Of a stretch of DNA of 19,359 nt, positions 6,012-12,379 are shown one piece after another. The notes under the pieces were generated by a model. It had not been told where the DNA came from. It ran no database searches and worked only from the letters and a program-made list of their open reading frames with translations. Position 1 is the first letter of the stretch; every line of letters starts with the position of its first letter. A program made the translations under genes and the position numbers. Origin of the DNA: JADMII01 sp036278595 (GTDB lineage Bacteria > Chloroflexota > Dehalococcoidia > DSTF01 > JACRBR01); contig DASUKS010000007.1 in NCBI GenBank assembly GCA_036278595.1, positions 1 to 19,359 on the forward strand. The letters run 5' to 3'.

Positions 6012-7387
6012 GCCGTCTCCTCCTCGATCGGCATGAGGTCCTCGAAGCGGGAGACGTGGCTACGGAAGTGCAACGCGATCTGGCCGGTGGGGCCGTTGCG
6101 GTGCTTGGCGACGATGATCTTCGTGATGCCTTCCGGGTAGATCGCGTCGGGCTCACGCTCCTCCCATTCGTCCCGCGTGGCGTACATGGCTTCGCGATAG
6201 AGGAACATGACGACGTCGGCGTCCTGCTCGATGCTGCCGGACTCACGCAGGTCGCTGAGCAGCGGCACGTGCGTCTGGCGCATCTCGGAGGCACGCGAGA
6301 GCTGAGCGCCGGCGACGATGGGGACCTGGAGGTCGCGGGCGAGCATCTTGAGGCCGCGCGAGATCTCGCTGACCTCCTGCACGCGGTTGTCGCGATAGCG
6401 GCCGCTCCCGTGCATCAGCTGCAGGTAGTCGATGACGACGAGGTCGAGGCCGCCGACCTGCTGCGCGAGACGGCGAAGCTTGGCCTGCAGCTGGCTGATC
6501 GTGACGACCGATGAATCGTCGATGTAGAGCTCGAGCGGGTGTAGTTCACCCGTGGCGGACATCAGGCGCCGTTCTTCGATCTCCGTGCGCTGGCCGAGCC
6601 GGATGCGCGAGACATCGATCCCCGATTCGGCCGCGAGGAGGCGGTGCACGAGTTGGTCGGACGCCATCTCGATGGTGAAGAAGGCGACGCGCGCGTTCTG
6701 GGAGACGGCGGCGTTGCGGGCGAAATTGAGCATCATCGCCGACTTGCCGACGCCGGGGCGGGCGGCGACGACGATGAGGTCGGAGCGCTGGAAGCCGCCC
6801 ATCAGCGCATCGAGGTCCATGAAGCCGGAGCGGATGGCGCCGATGGAACCGACGAGCACGGAGTCGATGCCGGGCTTCTCCCAGTACTCGTCGAGCAGGG
6901 TGCGCAGTGGGATGAGGTCGCCGAGCCGCTGCGACTCGCGGAGGCCCATCACCAGATTCTCCGCAACGGCGATCGCGCCATCGAGGTCGGGACCGCCGCG
7001 GTAAGCGGTCTGCACGATCTGTGACCCCGCGGTGATCATGGCACGATAGGTGGCATCGCGGCGGACGATGCGCGCGTAGTACTCGACGCCGACGGGCGTC
7101 GCGAGCTCGGCGGTGATGCGCGCGAGGTAGGGGAGGCCGCCGACGTCGTCGAGCTTCTCGCGGCGGGCAAGCTCGTGCGCCAGCGTGACCTGATTGATCG
7201 GCTCGTTGCGGCTCCAGAGCGCGAGGCAGGCGTCGAAGGCCCAGCGGTTCTGGTCGCGGTAGAAGTCCTCGGGCTGGACGAGGCCTTCGACGCGGCCGAC
7301 GGCATCGGCGTCGACGAGGACGGAGGCGATCACCGCCTCCTCCGCTTCGATATCGAACGGAGGCGCTTTGTCGGCGGCTGCGACCAT
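6008..7387 (-). CDS. dnaB: Replicative DNA helicase DnaB
   Basis: 459 aa, the usual length. N-terminal domain is PPFDIEAEEAVIASVLVD onward (about 9-110), followed by a linker. The RecA-like motor begins around 185 with Walker A ARPGVGKSA (209-217), catalytic Glu in TIEMA (Glu240), Walker B VVIDYLQLM (317-325), AQLSR (361-365), SDLRESGSIEQDADVV (378-393) and KHRNGPTG (429-436). It is the hexameric helicase that unwinds DNA at the replication fork. No intein is present. The gene starts at ATG 7385-7387, two bases after the TAG of the 64-aa gene, and ends in a 4-nt overlap with the dnaD-like gene. The AQLSR box differs slightly from the common SQLNR/SQLSR form. Confidence 0.97.
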   Translation of the reverse strand: MVAAADKAPPFDIEAEEAVIASVLVDADAVGRVEGLVQPEDFYRDQNRWAFDACLALWSRNEPINQVTLAHELARREKLDDVGGLPYLARITAELATPVGVEYYARIVRRDATYRAMITAGSQIVQTAYRGGPDLDGAIAVAENLVMGLRESQRLGDLIPLRTLLDEYWEKPGIDSVLVGSIGAIRSGFMDLDALMGGFQRSDLIVVAARPGVGKSAMMLNFARNAAVSQNARVAFFTIEMASDQLVHRLLAAESGIDVSRIRLGQRTEIEERRLMSATGELHPLELYIDDSSVVTISQLQAKLRRLAQQVGGLDLVVIDYLQLMHGSGRYRDNRVQEVSEISRGLKMLARDLQVPIVAGAQLSRASEMRQTHVPLLSDLRESGSIEQDADVVMFLYREAMYATRDEWEEREPDAIYPEGITKIIVAKHRNGPTGQIALHFRSHVSRFEDLMPIEEETA

Positions 7388-7389
7388 GG

Positions 7390-7584
7390 CTACTCTTCGT
7401 CCCGGTCGCGCTTCGCGATGAGCTCGGCGGCGGTGCGGCCGAGCAGCAGGCGCCCGAGCGTGCGGTGGCCGAGCGGCGTGAGGAACTTCTTCCAGGTGTT
7501 GCGGATGTCGTCGGCGGTCTGCGCGGCGCGCAGGGCCTTCTCCGCTTCGCGAAGGCTCAGGTCGTAATCGACGGCGACGGGCAT
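7390..7584 (-). CDS. Small conserved-looking protein between rplI and dnaB
   Basis: 64 aa, no family recognised. It is probably real: ATG at 7582-7584 is preceded by AGGAGG at a good spacing, the frame ends two bases before the dnaB start, and it lies inside a compact operon. The sequence is mainly helical and charged (LREAEKALRAAQTADDIRNT, then WKKFLTP, then GRTAAELIAKRD), with no Cys, signal peptide or membrane segment. A helical, perhaps nucleic-acid- or protein-binding accessory factor is possible, but no function can be assigned. Its ribosome binding site can pair with an upstream complementary sequence (7646-7657). Confidence 0.7.
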   Translation of the reverse strand: MPVAVDYDLSLREAEKALRAAQTADDIRNTWKKFLTPLGHRTLGRLLLGRTAAELIAKRDRDEE

Positions 7585-7589
7585 GGAAA

Positions 7590-7657
7590 CGCCTCCTGCG
7601 TTGCTCGAAAACCGCTCATCCCTGTTGGGGCGGACGTTTCGGGCGACGCGGGAGGCG
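7590..7657 (-). promoter_or_regulatory. Possible RBS-sequestering stem upstream of the 64-aa gene
   Basis: On the transcript, CGCCTCCCGCGT (complement of 7646-7657) can pair with ACGCAGGAGGCG (complement of 7590-7601), 11 of 12 positions, enclosing a 44-nt loop. The second arm contains the AGGAGG of the 64-aa gene. Formation would hide that site and could control translation of the distal replication genes. This is inferred from complementarity only. Confidence 0.4.
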
Positions 7658-7660
7658 CGA

Positions 7661-7679
7661 GCGCGGCGTATGGCCGCGC
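7661..7679 (-). other. Hairpin just after rplI
   Basis: Perfect 7-bp stem GCGCGGC (7661-7667) and GCCGCGC (7673-7679) with a 5-nt loop, beginning 4 nt after the rplI stop. There is no T tract. It may act as a 3'-end stabiliser, weak attenuator or processing site between rplI and the replication genes. Confidence 0.4.
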
Positions 7680-7683
7680 GGCG

Positions 7684-8295
7684 TTACTCCTGGTCGGCCT
7701 TCTCGCCCGCCTCTTCGGCTGCGTATTCGTCGGAGCCGTCGCTCTCGTCGGTCTCCGGGAGATCCTCTTCTGCGACCGCCATGTCGGCGGCCGGCTTCTC
7801 GCCCTGCTCGGCCTCCTGGCGGGCGCGAATGTCGGCCGCCGTCGTGCCGTCCTCGCCGATGACGGTGACGTGCGCGGTCGCGTTGACGTTGCGCGTCAGG
7901 CGGACGGTGACCTCATAGTCGCCGAGGTCCTTGACGGGCTCGGCGAGCAGGACGTTGTGGCGGTCGACCTCCTGGCCGGTAATTTCGGCGAGCTTGGCGG
8001 CGATGTCGGCGGTGCCGACGGAGCCGAAGAGCTTGCCGCTGCTGCCGGCGCGGGCGCTGATCGTCATCGTGGCGGCGCTCACCTTGTCCGCGACGGTGCG
8101 GGCCTCGTTGTCGCGGGCCTCCTGCAGACGCGCCTCGCGGACGGCGCGGGCCTCGGCCGACTTGACGACGGCGGGGGTGGCGGCCATGGCGATGCGGCGC
8201 GGGAGCAGGTAGTTGCGGGCGAAGCCGGGCTTCACGTCCTTGATCTCGCCGATTTTGGCGGTGCCGGGGACGTCTTCGAGAAATACGACCTTCAC
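7684..8295 (-). CDS. rplI: 50S ribosomal protein L9 with acidic C-terminal extension
   Basis: 203 aa. MKVVFLEDVPGTAKIGEIKD, then VKPGFARNYLLPR (residues 21-33), is the canonical L9 N-terminal signature. The connecting helix (about 40-75) and C-terminal domain (about 76-148, GKLFGSVGTADIA) follow. L9 normally ends near residue 148; here about 55 extra residues follow, rich in Glu, Asp and Ala (EEDLPETDESDGSDEYAAEE). L9 binds 23S rRNA and helps maintain reading frame. The start is GTG at 8293-8295 with AGGAG about 7 nt upstream; the frame is open further upstream but those codons are not L9-like. It is the first gene of the leftward replication operon; association of rplI with dnaB is common in bacteria. 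rpsF, ssb and rpsR, often upstream, are absent here. Confidence 0.95.
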   Translation of the reverse strand: MKVVFLEDVPGTAKIGEIKDVKPGFARNYLLPRRIAMAATPAVVKSAEARAVREARLQEARDNEARTVADKVSAATMTISARAGSSGKLFGSVGTADIAAKLAEITGQEVDRHNVLLAEPVKDLGDYEVTVRLTRNVNATAHVTVIGEDGTTAADIRARQEAEQGEKPAADMAVAEEDLPETDESDGSDEYAAEEAGEKADQE

Positions 8296-8559
8296 GGTGC
8301 GCTCCTGACAGAAAGACGCCGCCCGCGCGCGCCGCTGGTATGGCTGCCAGGGCAGAGGCGAACGCGGGCGCCGTCCGTGCTGGATGTTACGTCGGGCCGA
8401 TGGCCGGGTGAACTGTAACAGGTCAAGGACGGGCAAGAAATCTTCCCGCGCGGGTGGGGTTTTGGTTTCGGTTGGTGGGCGGGGGTGTGCATCGACGGCA
8501 TAGTAGAACATGTGTGCTTCGGAGGCAAACACTGGTTCCGCGGCGGTTCGGGGATGAAG

Positions 8560-8587
8560 TTAGAGGTTGGCTGTTTGAGGTTGGACC
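8560..8587. repeat. Heptamer-phased tandem tract
   Basis: Four units in strict 7-bp phase: TTAGAGG, TTGGCTG, TTTGAGG and TTGGACC. The unit type is the same as at 2971-2998. It lies in the divergent rplI-metH spacer. Confidence 0.65.
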
Positions 8588-8738
8588 TTCGCGCTGCGCG
8601 CGACTCCCCCCCGGCCGTCGGTGGCGTTTCGGTGGCCGATCGGACGTGGCAGTGGACGCTGGGCGGGCGCGGAGCGCGGCTTGTTGCTGCGGTCGCGTAC
8701 GTTGGCCGCCGTGCGCACGCGCCGCGGGGAGCAGGAAG

Positions 8739-8751
8739 GGTATCCGATACC
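8739..8751. promoter_or_regulatory. Palindrome just upstream of metH
   Basis: Perfect inverted repeat GGTATC-C-GATACC ending 11 nt before the metH ATG. It occupies the place where a ribosome binding site would lie, and no clear AGGAGG is present at the usual distance (GGAAGG sits about 23 nt upstream). It could be an operator or a coincidence. Confidence 0.3.
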
Positions 8752-8762
8752 ATGCAAGTCCT

Positions 8763-11700
8763 ATGACGACGCGCGAAGAACGTACGAAGAGGCTGCGGGA
8801 GTTGCTGCGGGAGCGGATCCTCGTGATCGGGGGACCGTACGGGACGTATATCCATGGCCGCGACCTCGGGGCCGAGGACTACGGCGGCGCGCAGTACGAC
8901 GGCTGCCCCGAGCAGCTCAACGTCACGCGCCCGGACGTGGTCGCGGACGCGCACCGGGGCTACCTCGAGGCGGGCGCCGACATCATCACGACGAACACGT
9001 TCGGCGGCGGCTCGATCGTGCTCGCGGAGTACGGGCTGCAGGACCGGGTACATGAGCTGAACAAGGCGGCCGCGGAGCTTTCGGTGCGGATCGCGCGCGA
9101 GTTCGAGACGCCGGAGCGGCCGCGTTTCTCGGCGGGGAACCTGGGGCCGACGACGAAGTCGCTCTCGCTGACGGGCGGGATCACGTTCGAGGGGATGTCG
9201 GACGTGTTTTACGGCTGGGCGAAGGGGCTGGTGGCGGGCGGCGTCGACCTGCTGGTGCTGGAGACGCAGAACGACACGCGGACGATCAAGGCGGCGCTGA
9301 TTGGCATCGAGCGGCTGTGGGATGAGATCGGGTTCCGGCTGCCCGTGATCGTATCGGCGACGATCGAGTTGACGGGCACGATGCTGGCGGGTCAGGGGGC
9401 GGAGGCGCTGGCGACGTCGCTCCAGCACGCGGACCTGCTGGCGCTGGGGCTGAACTGCTCGACGGGGCCGGAATTCATGACGGACCACGTGCGCAGCCTC
9501 GCCGGGCTGACGGAGTTCTACACGTCGGTCTGGCCGAACGCCGGGCTGCCGGACGAGGAGGGCTGCTACAGCGAGACGCCGGCGCACATGGCTTCGACGC
9601 TCGAGCGGTTCATCGAGCAGGGCTGGCTGAACATCATCGGCGGGTGCTGCGGGACGACGTTCGAGCACACGCGCGCGTTCGCGGAGATGGCGCGCGGGAA
9701 GCGGCCGCGGGTGCCGGCCGAGCAGCATCGGACGCTGTTCTCGGGCATCGACTTCGTCGAGGCGACGGACGACAACCGGCCGCTGATCATCGGCGAGCGG
9801 ACGAACGAGGTGGGCTCGCGGAAGTTCAAGCGCCTGATCTCGGCGGAGAAGTACGAAGAGGCGAGCGAGATCGCGCGGCAGCAGGTGAAGGGCGGCGCGC
9901 AGATCATCGATGTGAACCTGCAGAACGCGGACCGCGACGAGCTGCAGGACGTCGACGAGTTCTACGAGCGGCTCGGGCGCAAGGTGCGCGTGCCGATCAT
10001 GGTCGACACGACGGACGCAGTGGCGATCGAGCGTGCGCTGACGTACTGCCAGGGGAAGTCGATCATCAACTCGATCAACCTGGAGGACGGACGCGAGAAG
10101 TTCGACCGGGTGACGCCGCTGGCGCGCAGGTACGGCGCGGCGCTGGTCGTTGGGTGCATCGACGAGGACAAGCAGCAGGCGCAGGCGATCACGCGCGAGC
10201 GGAAGCTGCAGATCGCGGAGCGCTCGCACGCGCTGCTGACGCAGCAGTACGGGATCCGCCCGGAAGACATCATCTTCGACCCGCTGGTGTTTCCGTGCGC
10301 GACGGGCGACGAGAACTACATCGGCAGCGCGGTCGAGACGATCGAGGGGATCCGGCTGATCAAGGAGCGAATCCCGCATGTGAAGACGATCCTGGGGATC
10401 AGCAACGTGTCGTTCGGGCTGCCGGACGCCGGGCGCGAGGTGCTGAACTCAGTTTTCCTCTATCACTGCACGAAGGCCGGTCTGGACCTGGCGATCGTGA
10501 ACGCGGAGAAGCTCGAGCGGTACGCATCGATCCCCGAAGAGGAGCGACAGCTCGCGGAGGATCTGCTGTGGAACCGGGGCGACGATCCGATCGCGGCGTT
10601 CGCGGCGCACTTCCGGGGGGCGCAGTCGCGCGCGAAGAAGAGCATCGCCGACCTTCCGCTGGACGAGCGGCTGGCGAACTACATCATCGAAGGCACGAAG
10701 GACGGGCTCGTCGCCGACCTCGACCGCAAGCGCGACGAAGCGGCGCCGCTGGCCATCATCAACGGACCGCTGATGGACGGGATGTCCGAGGTCGGGCGGC
10801 TGTTCAACAATAACGAGCTGATCGTGGCGGAGGTGCTGCAGAGCGCGGAGGCGATGAAGGCGGCGGTGTCGCATCTCGAGCAGTTCATGGAGAAGAGCGA
10901 CTCGAGCCGGCGCGGGCGGGTGATCCTCGCGACGGTGAAGGGCGACGTGCACGACATCGGCAAGAACCTGGTGGACATCATCCTCTCGAACAACGGGTAC
11001 GAGGTGATCAACCTGGGGATCAAGGTGCCGCCAGAGACGCTGATCGAAGCGGCGCGCGAGCACCGGCCGGACGCCATCGGACTTTCGGGGCTGCTGGTGA
11101 AGTCGGCGCAGCAGATGGTGGTGACGGCGGGCGACCTTCGGGACGCGGGGGTGCAGGCGCCGCTGCTCGTCGGCGGGGCGGCGCTGTCGGACAGGTTCAC
11201 GCGCACGAAGATCGCGCCGACGTACGAGTGGGGCACGGTCGTGTATTGCAACGACGCGATGAACGGGCTCGACACGTTGAACCGGCTGATGAACCCGGAG
11301 CAGCGCGCGCGGCTCGAAGCGGAGCTGCTCGAGCACGCGCCGGCACCGAAGATCACGACGCCGCGCGACGAGACGACGGGCGAGAGCGAGCAGCGCAGCG
11401 CGCGGGTGCGCACCGACATCCCGATCCCGGCGGTGCCCGATCTCGACCGGCACGCGGTCGCGATCGGCGGGCACGGGCCGCACTGGACCGAGCACGGGCA
11501 GGCGGTGCCGATCGACGAGGCGCACCAGTTCGTCGACCTCGACGAGATCTGGAGCTACATCAACCCGCAGATGCTCTACGGCCGGCACATGGGATTCCGC
11601 GGGCGGTTCACGGAGGCGCTGGAGACGGGGGACCGGAAGGCCGCGGACCTGGCGCGGAGCATCGAGAAGGTGAAGGCGGAATGCCGCGCGGGCGCGATGA

Positions 11701-12335
11701 AGGTGCGAGCGGCATGGCGCTTCTTCGAGGCGGAGGCTGACGGCAACCGGCTGCGCGTGTATACGCCGGACGACGATGCGCCGGCCGTGACGTTCACGTT
11801 CCCGCGTCAGCGAAAGCCGGACGGGCTGGCGCTGCCGGACTTCGTGCTGCCACCAGAGCGCGACGCATCGGGGCGCGTCGTGCGGCGCGACCACATCGGC
11901 GTGCTGGTGACGACGGCGGGCGAGGGGATCCGTGAGCTGGCGCAGCAGGCGAAGGACGCGGGCGAGTACGTGCGCTCGTACGCGCTGCAGGCGCTCGCGC
12001 TGGAGTCGGCGGAGGCGGCGGCGGAGTGGGCGCACGCGCGGCTGCGTGCCGCGTGGGGCTTCCCCGACCCGGAGGACCTGCCGCGCAAGGACGTGTTCCA
12101 GGCGCACTACCGGGGGAAGCGGTACTCGTTCGGGTACCCGGCGTGCCCTGACCTGGAGTCGCAGGCGCCGCTGCTGGAGCTGATCGAGGCGGGCGCGAGC
12201 GGGGTGCACCTGACGGAGGGCTTCATGATGGAGCCGGAGGCGAGCGTGAGCGCGATCGCGTTCCACCACCCGGACGCGACGTACTTCAGCGTGGGCGCGG
12301 GGCTCGAGGGCGAGGCGGACGCGGCGCCGGCGTAG
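8763..12335 (+). CDS. metH: Cobalamin-dependent methionine synthase
   Basis: 1190 aa, close to the usual 1200-1230. Homocysteine domain (about 1-330) with zinc ligands Cys232 (LNCSTGPE), Cys295 and Cys296 (GGCCGTT). Pterin-binding domain begins near 345 (IGERTNEVGSRKF) and contains QIIDVNLQNADRDE. B12 cap lies around 640-740 and the cobalamin-binding motif is DVHDIGKN (Asp728, His730, Gly733), followed by SGLLVKSAQQM. The C-terminal activation domain (about 890-1190) ends YFSVG. It transfers a methyl group from 5-methyltetrahydrofolate to homocysteine via methylcobalamin; the activation domain regenerates the cofactor with SAM. One oddity is the N-terminal LDGAMGT-type motif, which reads IGGPYGTYI. 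The ATG at 8763 gives the expected N-terminus (REERTKRLRELLRERILV); the upstream open frame is not MetH-like. Confidence 0.96.
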   Translation: MTTREERTKRLRELLRERILVIGGPYGTYIHGRDLGAEDYGGAQYDGCPEQLNVTRPDVVADAHRGYLEAGADIITTNTFGGGSIVLAEYGLQDRVHELNKAAAELSVRIAREFETPERPRFSAGNLGPTTKSLSLTGGITFEGMSDVFYGWAKGLVAGGVDLLVLETQNDTRTIKAALIGIERLWDEIGFRLPVIVSATIELTGTMLAGQGAEALATSLQHADLLALGLNCSTGPEFMTDHVRSLAGLTEFYTSVWPNAGLPDEEGCYSETPAHMASTLERFIEQGWLNIIGGCCGTTFEHTRAFAEMARGKRPRVPAEQHRTLFSGIDFVEATDDNRPLIIGERTNEVGSRKFKRLISAEKYEEASEIARQQVKGGAQIIDVNLQNADRDELQDVDEFYERLGRKVRVPIMVDTTDAVAIERALTYCQGKSIINSINLEDGREKFDRVTPLARRYGAALVVGCIDEDKQQAQAITRERKLQIAERSHALLTQQYGIRPEDIIFDPLVFPCATGDENYIGSAVETIEGIRLIKERIPHVKTILGISNVSFGLPDAGREVLNSVFLYHCTKAGLDLAIVNAEKLERYASIPEEERQLAEDLLWNRGDDPIAAFAAHFRGAQSRAKKSIADLPLDERLANYIIEGTKDGLVADLDRKRDEAAPLAIINGPLMDGMSEVGRLFNNNELIVAEVLQSAEAMKAAVSHLEQFMEKSDSSRRGRVILATVKGDVHDIGKNLVDIILSNNGYEVINLGIKVPPETLIEAAREHRPDAIGLSGLLVKSAQQMVVTAGDLRDAGVQAPLLVGGAALSDRFTRTKIAPTYEWGTVVYCNDAMNGLDTLNRLMNPEQRARLEAELLEHAPAPKITTPRDETTGESEQRSARVRTDIPIPAVPDLDRHAVAIGGHGPHWTEHGQAVPIDEAHQFVDLDEIWSYINPQMLYGRHMGFRGRFTEALETGDRKAADLARSIEKVKAECRAGAMKVRAAWRFFEAEADGNRLRVYTPDDDAPAVTFTFPRQRKPDGLALPDFVLPPERDASGRVVRRDHIGVLVTTAGEGIRELAQQAKDAGEYVRSYALQALALESAEAAAEWAHARLRAAWGFPDPEDLPRKDVFQAHYRGKRYSFGYPACPDLESQAPLLELIEAGASGVHLTEGFMMEPEASVSAIAFHHPDATYFSVGAGLEGEADAAPA

Positions 12336-12343
12336 GGCAACGG

Positions 12344-12371
12344 GAACCTAGAACTTAGAACCAGGAATCCG
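12344..12371. repeat. Heptamer-phased tandem tract between convergent genes
   Basis: Four 7-bp units, GAACCTA, GAACTTA, GAACCAG and GAATCCG, occupying most of the 44-bp gap between metH and the histidine kinase. On the other strand the units read TAGGTTC/TAAGTTC, similar to the TTNNAGG type. It is followed by a weak stem CGGACG (12370-12375) and CGTCCG (12385-12390) that spans the kinase stop. Confidence 0.6.
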
Positions 12372-12379
12372 GACGGAGC

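Larger units (their letters stand above)
8296..8762. other. Divergent intergenic region between rplI and metH
   Basis: 467 bp with no convincing gene on either strand; the long open frames here are GC-driven. It must hold the promoters of the rplI operon (leftward) and metH (rightward), but no hexamer pair close to consensus was found. A heptamer tract lies at 8560-8587 and a 13-bp palindrome at 8739-8751. No cobalamin or SAM riboswitch core was recognised. Confidence 0.5.

Noticed and set aside
8296..8762. Possible cobalamin or SAM riboswitch before metH
   Set aside because: No conserved core or paired elements of these classes could be recognised by eye; the spacer contains repeat-like DNA instead.
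8292..10379. 695-codon minus-strand frame across the 5' half of metH
   Set aside because: Arg/Pro/Leu-rich translation typical of an antisense frame in GC-rich DNA; metH is unmistakable on the plus strand.
10449..12269. 606-codon minus-strand frame across the 3' half of metH
   Set aside because: Same antisense effect: Arg/His/Val-rich with no domain.
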